From NCBI GenBank assembly GCA_002070955.1, contig MWEK01000001.1, forward strand, positions 1-64,000: 64,000 bases of DNA. The letters run 5' to 3'. The notes below the pieces were generated by a model. That model saw only the letters and a program-made list of their open reading frames with translations, did no database searches and was not told the origin of the DNA. Positions 41,962 to 51,510 of this stretch are shown here, one piece after another. The translations under genes were made by a program, and so were the position numbers. Every line of letters begins with the position of its first letter. Positions within the stretch are counted from its first letter, which is position 1. Source of the DNA: Planctomycetes bacterium ADurb.Bin069 (GTDB taxonomy: Bacteria > Planctomycetota > UBA8108 > UBA8890 > UBA8898).

Positions 41962-42924
41962 ATGATCGACACCCTGCGCTCCGGCATCGCCGTCACCGCG
42001 ACGGGCCCCTTCGATCCCGACGCGGTGCAGGCCGCCGACTACTGCGAAATCCGCGCCGACCTTTGGCCCGGGGGGCCCGCGGAGGCGTTGACCCAGATTG
42101 CCGCCAGCCCCCGTCCGGTGATCTTCACCTGCCGGACCGCCCATGAGGGCGGCGGTTTCCGCGGCCCCGAGTCCGAGCGCGCCGCGATCTTCGCACGGGC
42201 GTGCGAGCTCGGCGCCCTGCTCGTCGACATCGAGCTGCGCAGCACGCTGTTCCGCCGCGGCGCCGCCGAAGGCTGGCCCGTCCTGGCTTCGCTTCACGAT
42301 TTCACCGGCCCCATCGAGGGCCTCACCGACCTTCTCCGCGGAGTCCGCGACGACGGCGCGACCGCCGCCAAGCTCGTTCCAACGGCGCGGTCAATCCGGG
42401 ATCTCGCCGTGCTCAGGCGGGCGCTCGCCGCGCCGGCGCCGCTGCCCGCGGCTTTGTTCGCCATGGGTCCCTGCGGCATCGCGAGCCGCATCCTCGCGCT
42501 CACATGGGGCTCTTTGCTGTCGTACACCGCCGCGGAGGCGCCCGCCGCTCCCGGGCAACTCACGCTGGCTCTCTACACGCAGGTTTACGGAGACCGCCGC
42601 GCTTTTCCCGCCCATATAGCCTTGGCCGGCGCCGGACACGATCTCTGGCCGGCGGCGCGCGTCGCAAACCGCCTCTGCGCGCAAAACAACCTCGCCACCC
42701 GCGCCGTCCCGTATCCCAGCGCGACACCGGACGACTTTCCCGTGATGCTCGACGACCTCGGCGCGCAGGCGGTGGTGGGCATCGGCGGGACTCCCGGCGC
42801 AGGCTGGCGCTGCGCCCTTCACCGCGCCCGCAGGCAGCCCTCCGAGCATCCGGCCGCCACGCTCGATGCCGCGCTCGCCTCGGCGCTGGGCGCTCTCGGC
42901 GCGGAAGAAGGGGAAATCCCTTAA
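41962..42924 (+). CDS. aroD: Type I 3-dehydroquinate dehydratase with degenerate AroE-like C-terminus
   Basis: A 320-residue protein. Residues 1-205 are a class I dehydroquinase: EIRADLW, FTCRT, HEGG, LVDIE, SLHDF (His112), the Schiff-base Lys137 in AAKLVPTA, and MGPCGIASRILALTWGSLLSYTAAEAPAAPGQL. It dehydrates 3-dehydroquinate in the shikimate pathway. The extra 115 residues resemble the shape of an AroE N-terminal domain (IALAGAG, ATPDDFPVMLDDLGAQAVVGIGG) but lack the shikimate-binding Ser and catalytic Lys and stop before the NADP domain. CGGAGG precedes the ATG. It is divergent from rho. Confidence 0.88.
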   Translation: MIDTLRSGIAVTATGPFDPDAVQAADYCEIRADLWPGGPAEALTQIAASPRPVIFTCRTAHEGGGFRGPESERAAIFARACELGALLVDIELRSTLFRRGAAEGWPVLASLHDFTGPIEGLTDLLRGVRDDGATAAKLVPTARSIRDLAVLRRALAAPAPLPAALFAMGPCGIASRILALTWGSLLSYTAAEAPAAPGQLTLALYTQVYGDRRAFPAHIALAGAGHDLWPAARVANRLCAQNNLATRAVPYPSATPDDFPVMLDDLGAQAVVGIGGTPGAGWRCALHRARRQPSEHPAATLDAALASALGALGAEEGEIP

Positions 42925-43104
42925 GAACCCCGGACAAGACCGGCTTACCCAGGCCGGGACTGAATTCAGCGTTCCGATAATGTATCTTATGTTGCATCGA
43001 GACACCGCGCCGCAACACGCCACGCTCGGCAGGGTTGCTCCGAGGAGATTTTCCGGCAAAGGTGTTTGGGTTCCCCGCGCTCAGCAGCCGCGCTCGACGC
43101 GGCC

Positions 43105-43365
43105 TCAGCGCGCGCCCGGCGAGCTCTTCTGGGAATTCCCGGAGGCGCGCCCGACAAGCGCCGACGAGGAAAATCCGGTACAGCGCGCCACGTAGTAGAT
43201 CACCGATTCGCGGACATTGTGGAGCTGCGCGATCCACTTCACCGGGCGCCCGCGCGCGATATGCATCATGATGCGCTCGACTTTACGCGTCAGATACGGG
43301 CCGTCCTTGAGCTTCAGACCATTGCGCGCGGCGCTCGAATTCTTGGAGTTGTCGTTCGCGGCCAT
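43105..43365 (-). CDS. Small putative helix-turn-helix protein
   Basis: Not recognised as a named family. 86 residues, basic. Residues 22-60 (RKVERIMMHIARGRPVKW, IAQLHNVRESVIYYVARC) have the helix spacing of a helix-turn-helix, suggesting DNA binding. Both ends look flexible. GAGGAG lies six bases before the ATG at 43365, making a real gene likely. A GTG two codons upstream is the alternative start. It lies about 195 bases after the basic-protein gene on the same strand, as a separate transcript or the end of one. Confidence 0.6.
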   Translation of the reverse strand: MAANDNSKNSSAARNGLKLKDGPYLTRKVERIMMHIARGRPVKWIAQLHNVRESVIYYVARCTGFSSSALVGRASGNSQKSSPGAR

Positions 43366-43559
43366 CGGCACTCCTCCTCATTTCTCTTCTCCGGCGAAGG
43401 CGCAGCGAGGCTGTACGGCCGCGATGTCGTGTCCTTGGTGCAATGCCCCGTTCGCGCCAACCCTGTATCCTCCAGCTTGCGAGGAATCCTTAAGACCCGC
43501 CCGCCGCGGCGCCCGGGCGCCTTGCGGCGGAATCCGCGCGAAGACGCGCGCCCGCGCCC

Positions 43560-43724
43560 TTACGCGCCGGCGCGGATGCGGACTTTCGGGAGGCCGTAGA
43601 TCGAGGTTTTGCCCTCGGTGAATTTGCCTTCACGTATCAAGATGGCGATCCGCTCGGCGCGCGTCAGCACGCTCCGGCTGCGCGCGAGCTTCGCGTGTAC
43701 GACAAGGCTCCTGTGAAGACTCAT
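43560..43724 (-). CDS. Small basic protein (PVC-type)
   Basis: A 54-residue, strongly basic protein, MSLHRSLVVHAKLARSRSVL through RAERI and YGLPKVRI. It matches my recollection of a short basic family described from Chlamydiae, Verrucomicrobia and Planctomycetes (RNVLTRxER, GLPK); its role is not established, possibly ribosome- or RNA-associated. GGAGG lies eight bases before the ATG, and TATACT (43764-43769, minus strand) is a candidate -10. Its presence helps place the organism in the PVC group. Confidence 0.75.
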   Translation of the reverse strand: MSLHRSLVVHAKLARSRSVLTRAERIAILIREGKFTEGKTSIYGLPKVRIRAGA

Positions 43725-43877
43725 TCGAATGACCTCCGTTCGGCGCACGTCTTGCGAGCCCGTAGTATAGCAGCAAACAGTCGCGTTCGCCAGAGGCGCG
43801 GCGGCGAAAAACACGGTCCGCGGTTCCGGCGCGAGCCGCGTCGGCCCGGCGGGGGAGATGGGTGTCCCCCCCACCGT

Positions 43878-44744
43878 CTACGCTTGGTCGCCCCCGCAGC
43901 GCTCCAGCACGAGGTCGCCGACTTGGTACCCCAGCGCTTCGGCCACGACCCGGCATTTGACGCGCATGAGCACGTAGATCGTCTTGCGCTCCGCGCCAAG
44001 CGTCTCGTACGCGGCCTGCCCCTTGGCGATCACGAGATCGGCCTGGTCGAAGGCCGTCCGAAGATCCTGCGAGCATTGGCTGAGCGGGAGCCCGATGCAG
44101 TTCGCGCCAGGATCGATAAGGGCGTCCGCCGCGGCGCCGATCCCGGCCCGGGCCGCATCCTCGGCCACCGCCCAGCCCAGGATCGGGCGCGCCCTGACCA
44201 CCGCGGTGATCTTCTTCTCCTCAAGACGTTCCATGAGGAGCTTGTCAAGAACAATCTCGCCGGCGGCGCAATGCACGAAGAGGATGCGCGCGGCGGCCTT
44301 CAAGTCCCGGCGGAAATCCTCCCAGACGTCGCCTTGGAGGGGAACCTCTTTGGCCCGGGCGAACAGCCCCGAGATCTCCACGTCGCGCAGGAGATCGTCA
44401 TCGAACACGTTGGCCGTGCACGCCAGACGCACGGCCAACGCGAGCTGCTGCGATTTCGGCGCAGCCTCGATCTGGGCGCGGAACTGCTCCTCGGCGGCCT
44501 GCATCTCCTCGGAGATGCCGCTCCGGCGCTGCGCGTACGGATCCGCCACGCCCAGGGTTTTCTCCGCCCGCGCGCACAGTTCGGTCATGAGATCGGCCGG
44601 CGTGGTGTCGTACTGGCGCTTGCGCAGGATATCCATCATTTCGGCCAGGACGCGGTTGTGAAGCCAGACATTGTCGGTGACCAGCTCGGCCATCCGCAGG
44701 ATTCGCGCCAGGCAGCAGGGAATACACGCGGGTTGTGCGTTCAC
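43878..44744 (-). CDS. DUF89/ARMT1-like damage-control phosphatase family protein
   Basis: A 288-residue protein that starts with a CIPCCL cysteine cluster, typical of prokaryotic DUF89 proteins. It continues through an all-helical cap to the metal-dependent phosphatase core: ARILFVHCAAGEIVLDKLL (cf. LCDNAGEIVFD), ITAVVRARPILGWA, and KGQAAYETL (cf. KGQGNYE). Family members remove harmful phosphometabolites. Two usual core residues look changed here (DN to HC in the first motif, N to A in the last), so activity is doubtful. It lies 17 bases after the SPOR-like gene and reads in the same direction. Confidence 0.82.
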   Translation of the reverse strand: MNAQPACIPCCLARILRMAELVTDNVWLHNRVLAEMMDILRKRQYDTTPADLMTELCARAEKTLGVADPYAQRRSGISEEMQAAEEQFRAQIEAAPKSQQLALAVRLACTANVFDDDLLRDVEISGLFARAKEVPLQGDVWEDFRRDLKAAARILFVHCAAGEIVLDKLLMERLEEKKITAVVRARPILGWAVAEDAARAGIGAAADALIDPGANCIGLPLSQCSQDLRTAFDQADLVIAKGQAAYETLGAERKTIYVLMRVKCRVVAEALGYQVGDLVLERCGGDQA

Positions 44745-44761
44745 AGGGCTCGTGTTTTTCG

Positions 44762-45658
44762 TTACGGTCTCTGCCAGGGAGCGGCGCCGTCGAGCGCCGG
44801 GAATCCTTCGACCCCCCTAATGCTCTGAATGACCGGCCTGAACACGGTCAGAGCCTTCTCGGCGGCGGCGCGATCCGGCCAACCTCCGGCGATCACGACC
44901 AGTTGTTTGCGCCCCCCCGGGGAAATCGTCACGGTGCCGGGATCGGGCACTCCCGCAAGGCGCAGGCGGCCGCACAGGACATCCGCGAGTTCCTGGGCTT
45001 TCGGCGTCAAGGGCACGGTCTGGATGCGGATGACCCACGGCTGCCTCGGCGCCGCCGGCGCGGGGTTTGCCTTGGACTCGTGCGCCGTCACCGGCGGTCG
45101 CGGGCGCAAGTCCGGCGCCGGCGGGGTGCTTTGAGGCGATGCCTTGCCCGCGGCCCCGTCGGCGGCCCGCGGAATGTTGCGAGGACCCTCGAAGTCGATC
45201 TTCCGGGGCGCGTCCTGGAACGTCGTATACATGACGGGCGGCTCCTGCGACCGTCCCTTCTCGATGCCGTAAAGATAGGCGATAAGCGCGAGGAAGAGGC
45301 TGCACCCGATGAACGCCACGACCGTGGCAACCCTCACTTCGCAGGTCGCGCCGAGGAACCCGAACGTGTGTCCGGCCCATGCCCCCCACCGTTCGCGCAA
45401 TCCGGGACGTTCAAGCATCTCGGCCGTCGAGGGCGGCTCGCCGACCTCGCGCACACGCCGTTTCTCGCGCTCGACGGAGAGCAGGAGATCCACGAGGGGC
45501 TCTTTCTGCTCGGTCGGCCGGTACACCTTGTCGCGCAGGTCTTCGGGCAGGCCGCCCCACTCGATTCCCTCGAGGGGGTCCTGGCCTTCGGGCGCGCGCT
45601 TGCGCTGTTCCCTGAGCAGCACTTCGATCAGCTCTTTCGGTTCCTTCTTGGGCCGCAT
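44762..45658 (-). CDS. Membrane protein with SPOR-like C-terminal domain
   Basis: 298 residues. The N-terminal cytoplasmic part (1-110) is charged, one membrane helix follows (VATVVAFIGCSLFLALIAYLYG), then a Pro/Ala-rich linker and a terminal domain of about 75 residues (PWVIRIQTVPL, LVVIAGGWPDRAAAEKALTVF) with the strand-helix-strand look of SPOR domains. These bind denuded glycan at division sites. The match is by pattern only. GGAGGG precedes the ATG at 45658. Confidence 0.7.
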   Translation of the reverse strand: MRPKKEPKELIEVLLREQRKRAPEGQDPLEGIEWGGLPEDLRDKVYRPTEQKEPLVDLLLSVEREKRRVREVGEPPSTAEMLERPGLRERWGAWAGHTFGFLGATCEVRVATVVAFIGCSLFLALIAYLYGIEKGRSQEPPVMYTTFQDAPRKIDFEGPRNIPRAADGAAGKASPQSTPPAPDLRPRPPVTAHESKANPAPAAPRQPWVIRIQTVPLTPKAQELADVLCGRLRLAGVPDPGTVTISPGGRKQLVVIAGGWPDRAAAEKALTVFRPVIQSIRGVEGFPALDGAAPWQRP

Positions 45659-45810
45659 CCGTCGCCCTCCGCCCGCCCCGCCGTGCGTTGCGGTCGCGCC
45701 GCCGGGAAATGTCTGCCGGTACTGTAGGGCCATGGGACGCGAAAGTCAACAATGATTCCGAGGGCAAGGAAGAGGAGGCGGGCTTTGGGGGGTGAACGCC
45801 CCCCGCGCCA

Positions 45811-47319
45811 TCACACGTCCAGGGCGCTGAACTGCTGGTCTTCCTGGAACAGCTCGCCGCGGCGGTACGCAATGAACAAGGCGTTCACCACGCGGGCGGG
45901 AAACTGGCGGTCCTTCAGGGCATGGATCTCCAGCAGCGCCTCTCTGATGGACACGCCGGCTTTGCCCGACAAGTCGCCGCTGAGCAGCCGGTCGAAAAGC
46001 TTCGCCAGCCCGAGGATTTGCGCCAGCAGCGGAATGTTGTCGCCGGTCTTGCTCTCCGGCGTGCCGCTGCCGTCCCAACGCTCATCCTGATCCTTGATCG
46101 CCGCCAGCACGGGGTCCATGCCGGACAGCCGCGACAACAGCTCCTCGGCGGCGCGGCTGCGCCTGAGAGGCAGGAGCACGGGCTCGGCGAGCTCTCGATC
46201 CGAGAGTCCCAGCACGGCCACGTTGTGCAGCAGGCCGCTCAACCAGGCGTACCGCACGTCCTGGGGATCCATGTTCAACGCGCGCGCCGTCGCGGCGCAG
46301 AAGCCCGCGACGCGCTCGCCCGCGCCTTTGCTCTCGGGAAGGCGATGCTCGATGGCCGCCACAAGCACCCGCATGGCCTGCTTGAAGAACACGTCGTACT
46401 GGCGCTGCGCCTGCGCCGCGGCGATGACCAGGCCCAACTGGGTCGCCACCGCGGTGAATAGCTCGAGATCCTCGGCGCCAAAGCCCGCCGGATCGCTGCA
46501 ATCCGCGGCGTACAGGGTCCCGAAAACCCTGCCATGGGCCTCCAGCGGAGCGCACATGATCGAACGCAGGCCTTGAGCGATAATGCTGTCCTCGGCGGAG
46601 AAGCGGATATCCTGGCCGGCATTCTGGACGAGAATGGGCTGGCGGTCGCGGCACGCCTGGCGCATGACGGAGCGGGACACCCGCAGCGGCTTGTTCGCCT
46701 CGCTCGACCAGGAGACGACCAGCCGGAACTCATCCGCACCGTCCCCCTTCCGGAGCGCGAAGATGGCTGTCTGGAGCGCGCGGTTCGCGGCGCCGAGCTC
46801 GGCCAGCGCTTTGGAGAACACCGCGCCGAGCGTCTTCTCGCCCGCCACGAAGTGGGCGATCCGCTCCATGGCGGACAGGAGGGGACTGTCCCTGAAGGTT
46901 CCGCGCCCGGCGGCGGCGGGCGCCGCGGCCGCCGGATCCGCGGGCTTGCTCCTCATCCGCAAGAAGATCGTCTGGCGCGGGTTCACCGCGCCGTCGTGGA
47001 ACTGGATCAATCGGCTCTGCTCGAGAAGCTGGGGCCGATCCTCGAAGGCGAACACCGTGCTGCCGACTCTGATTCGGTCGCCTTCGCGCAGGACGCGCTC
47101 GGCGACGGACTCTTCGTTGATGAACGTGCCGTTGCGGCTTCCCAGATCGCGCAGCAGGAACAACTCATCCACGCGGGCGATCTCGGCGTGGCGACGCGAT
47201 ACTCCCTGGTCCGCGATCTGGATCTGCACGTCGAGGTCCCGTCCCATGACGAGGGTGTTGCGGGAAAGCTCGTACACGGCCCCGGAATTCGATCCGCTCA
47301 ACACGCGTAGGATCGGCAT
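45811..47319 (-). CDS. FHA-GAF-HD-GYP-like signalling protein with degenerate HD site
   Basis: 502 residues, three domains. FHA (about 1-95): GRD at 26-28, SRRH at 41-44 and SRNGTF at 61-66 retain phosphothreonine-binding residues. GAF (about 145-320): GLRSIMCAPLEAHGRVFGTLYAADC. HD-GYP-like (about 325-502): LLHN at 363-366 where the active family has LLHD, and DERWDGSG where HERWDGSGYP is usual. The missing metal ligands suggest it no longer cleaves cyclic di-GMP but may bind it or a partner. GGAGG precedes the ATG. It is divergent from polA. Confidence 0.85.
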   Translation of the reverse strand: MPILRVLSGSNSGAVYELSRNTLVMGRDLDVQIQIADQGVSRRHAEIARVDELFLLRDLGSRNGTFINEESVAERVLREGDRIRVGSTVFAFEDRPQLLEQSRLIQFHDGAVNPRQTIFLRMRSKPADPAAAAPAAAGRGTFRDSPLLSAMERIAHFVAGEKTLGAVFSKALAELGAANRALQTAIFALRKGDGADEFRLVVSWSSEANKPLRVSRSVMRQACRDRQPILVQNAGQDIRFSAEDSIIAQGLRSIMCAPLEAHGRVFGTLYAADCSDPAGFGAEDLELFTAVATQLGLVIAAAQAQRQYDVFFKQAMRVLVAAIEHRLPESKGAGERVAGFCAATARALNMDPQDVRYAWLSGLLHNVAVLGLSDRELAEPVLLPLRRSRAAEELLSRLSGMDPVLAAIKDQDERWDGSGTPESKTGDNIPLLAQILGLAKLFDRLLSGDLSGKAGVSIREALLEIHALKDRQFPARVVNALFIAYRRGELFQEDQQFSALDV

Positions 47320-47522
47320 AACGGCCTCCACTGAGCTGCGCGGGCGGGGCCGGCGTCTTCGCCGCCGGTCCGACCCGCGGTAATCGTATCGGTAAACCGG
47401 GAGCCAGGCAAGATCGGCCCCAACACGTCGGAGGCGCGCGTCAGCGCCGTTGCCAACGGCGGTTCCGGGACATAGGATGCCCGCGATGCCCGTCCGCGAG
47501 CGGCGCGGCAGGGAGGTAGTCC

Positions 47523-50228
47523 ATGGCCCGCACACTGCTTCTGATCGACGGCCACAGCCACATCATGCGCGCGCATTGGTCCAAGGCGCCGGACCTGACC
47601 GCCCCCTCCGGCGAGCCGACCAAGGCGACGTTCGTGTTCACGGCCATGCTCCTCGATCTGGCGCGGGCGCATCCGGACGGCTACTTGGCGGTGGCCATGG
47701 ACCGCCCCGAGGGACCGACCCGAAGGCTCGCGTTGTTCCCCGAGTACAAGGCGGGCCGTGACCGCATGCCCGAGCCCCTCGTGCCCCAGATCGCCCGCAT
47801 TCGCGCGATCCTCGATCTGGCCGGCGTGCCCGTGCTCACCTGCCCGGGCGAGGAGGCGGACGATGTCATCGCCACGGTGGTCGAGCGGTGCAGGGAGCTG
47901 GGCGTCGCCGTTCGGATTCTCAGCCGCGACAAGGATCTGTATCAGCTCCTCGGTCCGGGGGTCGAACTCTACGACCCGCAGGACGGCGCGGTCATCGACG
48001 CCGAGCGCTTGCGGGAGCTCAAGGGCTTCACTCCGGCGCAGGCGGTCGAGATTCAGATCCTGAGCGGAGACCCGGTGGACAACGTGCCCGGCATCCCCGG
48101 CGTCGGGCCCAAGAAAGCGTTGGATCTCATTGCCAGGTACGGGGCCGCCGGAACCGTCATCGAGCATGCCGAGGAGTTGACGCCCAAGCTCCGTGACCGC
48201 GTGCGCGCCTTCGCGTCCGCGCTGGACGTGACGCGGGCGCTGGTCACCCTCAGGCGCGACTGCCCCCTCGCTTTCGACATCGAGGCGTGCCGGATCGCCG
48301 GCTTCACGCTCGGACGGCTCGATCCCGTGTTTCGGGAGCTGCGCTTCGCGAAGCTGATGCCGAAGCTGGGCGGCGAGGCGGCGCCCCCCTCGGCTCCGGC
48401 GGCGGCGCGGGGGCGGGAAGCGGCGGCGGACTTTCGCTTCACTACCGCGGTTTCCGACGGAGAGCTGCGGAATCTGGCGGCGGCGCTCGCCCGCGCCCGC
48501 GAATTCGCCATCGACACGGAGACGACGTCGCTCAAGCCGCGGGACGCGTGCCTTGCGGGCATCTCCTTCGCCTGGGAGCCGTCCGGAGCCGTCTACGTGC
48601 CCCTACTGGCCCGCGACGGGCGCACGGCTTCCCTCGAAGCGGTCAGGAGGCTGCTGGGTCCCCTGCTGGCCGATCCCGGCATCGCCAAGTGCGGTCAGAA
48701 CATCAAGTACGATACCCAGACGCTCCGCGGGGCGGGCATGGAACTGGAAGGCGTCGCCTTCGACACCATGGTGGCTTCGTACCTCCTCGATGCCGAGCGC
48801 CGCAGTCACAGCCTCGAAGCCCTGGCGGGCGACCTGCTGGGCTACGATTGCATCCCCTTCGCTGAGATCATTGGGAGCGGCGCGGCCGAGATCCCCATCA
48901 CCCAGGCCGATCCCGCCCGTCTCGCCGTGTACGGCGCCGAGGATGCCAACGTGACCTTCAGGCTCTGGCGCGCCATGGAGCCCCGCATCCGCGCCGAGGG
49001 GTTCGGCCCCTTGTTCGATGAGGTGGAGATGCCGCTCTGCCGCGTTCTCGCCGACATGGAATGGGAGGGAGTCAAGATCGACGCCGCCGCGCTGGGGGCC
49101 ATCAGCGTCGAGCTCGGCGCCGCGCTGGAAGGGCTGCGAAGGCGCATCTTCGACAAGGCGGGCGTCGAGTTCAACGTAGATTCGCCCAAGCAGCTCGGAG
49201 AGGTGCTGTTCGACCGGCTCGGGCTGCCGGTCGTCAAGCGCACCAAGAGCGCGCGCAGCACCGATGCGGATGTGCTCGCGGCCCTGGCTCCGTCGCACCC
49301 CCTGCCGAAACTGGTCCTGGAGTACCGCGAGCTCGCCAAGCTCAAGAACACCTACGTGGATGTGCTGCCCGCGCTGGTCAGCCCCGCCACCGGGCGCCTG
49401 CACCCGAGCTACCACCAGGCCGTCGCGGCCACGGGGCGCCTGAGTTCATCAGATCCGAACATCCAGAATATCCCCGTAAGAACGCCGGAGGGGAGGCGCA
49501 TCCGCCGGGCGTTCGTGCCCGGGCGGCCGGGCGATGTGCTCATCGCGGCGGACTACTCTCAGATCGAGCTCCGGATCCTCGCCCATTACAGCGGCGATCC
49601 GGCCATGCGTGCGGCTTTCGAGGCGGGCGAGGATATTCACCGCTGGGTGGCGAGCGCCGTCTGGGGGCTGCCGCTCGCCGAGGTCCCGCCCGAACTGCGC
49701 TCGCGCGCCAAGGCGGTGAACTTCGGGATCATCTACGGACAGACGGCGTTCGGGCTGGCGCGCGCCCTCGGAATTCCCCGCTCGGAGGCCGCCGCCTTCA
49801 TCGCCGCCTACAAGGAGAAGTTCGCGGGCATCACGGCGTTCGTCGAACGCGCCGTGGCCGAGGCGCGGAGCGCAGGCGCCGTGAGAACGATCCTGGGCCG
49901 CCGCCGCCCCATCACCGGCATCGATTCGCGCAACCGCGTCATGCGCGAGCAGGCCGAGCGCCTGGCGGTGAACACTATCATTCAAGGAAGCGCCGCGGAT
50001 CTCATCAAGACCGCGATGGTGCGCCTGCACCGCCGGATCCGGGCCGAGCGTCTTCCGGCCCGTCTGATCATCCAGGTGCACGACGAACTGATCTTCGAGG
50101 CGCCGGAGCGCGCGGCCGCCGAGCTGCGCGAGACCATTGCCGCGGAGATGCGGGACGCGATTCCGCTTTCGGTGCCGCTGGCCGTGGATGTGGCTTCGGG
50201 CCCGGACTGGAGCGCGTGCAAGCCGTGA
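47523..50228 (+). CDS. polA: DNA polymerase I
   Basis: A 901-residue repair and Okazaki-fragment polymerase. 5'-3' exonuclease (1-290): LLIDGHSHIMRAHW, DRPEGPTRR, GEEADDVIAT, SRDKDLYQLL, GDPVDNVPGIPGVGPKKA. Proofreading exonuclease (about 310-500) retains ExoI DTETT, ExoII NIKYDTQTL and ExoIII YGAEDANV, so it should be active, unlike in Taq. Polymerase: SSDPNIQNIPVRTPEGRRIRRAF, DYSQIELRILAHYS, RSRAKAVNFGIIYGQTAFGLA, and QVHDELIFE. GGGAGG precedes the ATG. Confidence 0.97.
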   Translation: MARTLLLIDGHSHIMRAHWSKAPDLTAPSGEPTKATFVFTAMLLDLARAHPDGYLAVAMDRPEGPTRRLALFPEYKAGRDRMPEPLVPQIARIRAILDLAGVPVLTCPGEEADDVIATVVERCRELGVAVRILSRDKDLYQLLGPGVELYDPQDGAVIDAERLRELKGFTPAQAVEIQILSGDPVDNVPGIPGVGPKKALDLIARYGAAGTVIEHAEELTPKLRDRVRAFASALDVTRALVTLRRDCPLAFDIEACRIAGFTLGRLDPVFRELRFAKLMPKLGGEAAPPSAPAAARGREAAADFRFTTAVSDGELRNLAAALARAREFAIDTETTSLKPRDACLAGISFAWEPSGAVYVPLLARDGRTASLEAVRRLLGPLLADPGIAKCGQNIKYDTQTLRGAGMELEGVAFDTMVASYLLDAERRSHSLEALAGDLLGYDCIPFAEIIGSGAAEIPITQADPARLAVYGAEDANVTFRLWRAMEPRIRAEGFGPLFDEVEMPLCRVLADMEWEGVKIDAAALGAISVELGAALEGLRRRIFDKAGVEFNVDSPKQLGEVLFDRLGLPVVKRTKSARSTDADVLAALAPSHPLPKLVLEYRELAKLKNTYVDVLPALVSPATGRLHPSYHQAVAATGRLSSSDPNIQNIPVRTPEGRRIRRAFVPGRPGDVLIAADYSQIELRILAHYSGDPAMRAAFEAGEDIHRWVASAVWGLPLAEVPPELRSRAKAVNFGIIYGQTAFGLARALGIPRSEAAAFIAAYKEKFAGITAFVERAVAEARSAGAVRTILGRRRPITGIDSRNRVMREQAERLAVNTIIQGSAADLIKTAMVRLHRRIRAERLPARLIIQVHDELIFEAPERAAAELRETIAAEMRDAIPLSVPLAVDVASGPDWSACKP

Positions 50229-50534
50229 CGGCGGCGCCGGCCGGGGTTCCCACGGCGCCTCATGCGATTAACACTCGGGCGTCCGAGAGCAGGCCGCGTT
50301 GGGCGGCCCTTTCATCCCAGGCTCAGGTTATCCGACCAGCAGGCATGCGCGCTTTCCGCCGAACCGGGGAATCCGGACGCCGGTTTTGTGAAGCCCGGCG
50401 GCCGTAAGAAGCGGGTTGTGTGCGCGTTTCCTGCAGCGCGAATATCCGAAACCGCTCCACGTTGGAGTTCGCCGCGGGAAAACGCTTTCAGCCGCCTTCG
50501 GCGTCAGCCCTGCCCCCGACCGTGAAAATCCAGG
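50229..50534. other. Convergent gap between polA and the polysaccharide export gene
   Basis: About 300 bases between two converging stops. No gene, repeat or well-formed terminator with a T-run was recognised. Confidence 0.4.
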
Positions 50535-51227
50535 TCAGTACGCCCCCAGGCCGCTGTACATGAGCACCGGCGTGATGTAGGAAACCGGCGTCAGCCGATA
50601 GAAGTACTGGTCCAGGAAGGTCGCAATGTTCGCCACGACCGTGCGCGGGACGTAGATCATGTCGCGCGGCAGAAGCGTCAGGTCTTCCTCCTTTATCTTG
50701 AGGTTCACGTACCTGACGTGACGCGTGTGATCCGGCCCCTGCCGAATGAGCAAGATCTTGCGCAGCTTGCCGCTGGGCAGATTCCCGCCGGCCTCGAACA
50801 CCGCCTCGAGCGCGCTCATGCCCGGCCTGAGCGTGACGAAGTTGGGACGCTGAACCTCCCCCGCGACCCAGACAACTTCGGGCGCCGGAGTCACCAAGGC
50901 GACCACGATGCGCGGCGGGACGTTCGGGAACTCCTTCTGCTGCGCCGCGATAGTCTGCTCGGCCTCCGCGGTGGTCATGCCGGCGACGAGAAACCGCCCC
51001 AGGAGAAGGTCGATGTAGCCGTCGTCCTTGACCACGACGGGAGTCTGCGAGAAGCCGGGCTGGGCCACCACGGTGACCGAGATCGAATCCTGCGGTTTCA
51101 GGCGGTACGCCGCCTCGCGGCGCAAGATGTCTTTTTCGAACTCGGCGTTCACCGCGTGAGGATTGACGCCCGCGCACCCCGCGAGGAGCGCTCCGACTCC
51201 GATAAGGCTTGCGAGCACGTGTCTCAC
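50535..51227 (-). CDS. Wza-type polysaccharide export lipoprotein
   Basis: A 230-residue protein with lipobox LLAGC (Cys18). The polysaccharide export domain begins AYRLKPQDSISVTVVAQPGFSQTPVVVKDDGYIDLLLGRFLVAGMTTAEAEQTI. An SLBB-like segment follows: VVWVAGEVQRPNFVTLRPGMSALEAVFEAGG. The C-terminus has PRDMIYVPRTVVANIATFLDQYFYR. It would form the outer-membrane pore for an exopolysaccharide. It starts at GTG with AGGAGG upstream. It is divergent from the chain-length protein; no glycosyltransferase lies between. Confidence 0.88.
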   Translation of the reverse strand: MRHVLASLIGVGALLAGCAGVNPHAVNAEFEKDILRREAAYRLKPQDSISVTVVAQPGFSQTPVVVKDDGYIDLLLGRFLVAGMTTAEAEQTIAAQQKEFPNVPPRIVVALVTPAPEVVWVAGEVQRPNFVTLRPGMSALEAVFEAGGNLPSGKLRKILLIRQGPDHTRHVRYVNLKIKEEDLTLLPRDMIYVPRTVVANIATFLDQYFYRLTPVSYITPVLMYSGLGAY

Positions 51228-51510
51228 GTCCGAATCCTCCTGCCGAAATCCGCCGTCGGGCCCCTCAAGCGAGGCGCTGCGCGCGCTTGCCCGGCCGCGC
51301 CGGCGGAAGCGCCATCATAGCACTTTCGCGGCGCGGATGGGATCGCCGCTATCCTTATCGGCCGGCCGCGGTCGCGCTTTGAGCCCCTGACTCGCCCGGG
51401 GAGCGCGCGCCGTATTGCGGAAGGGCCCCGCCGCATGGTACAGTTCTCCGAGAGGCGCCGTGGGACCCCGCGGCCGTGCGCCGCCCCGCGCACGGCGCCC
51501 AAGGAGCACC

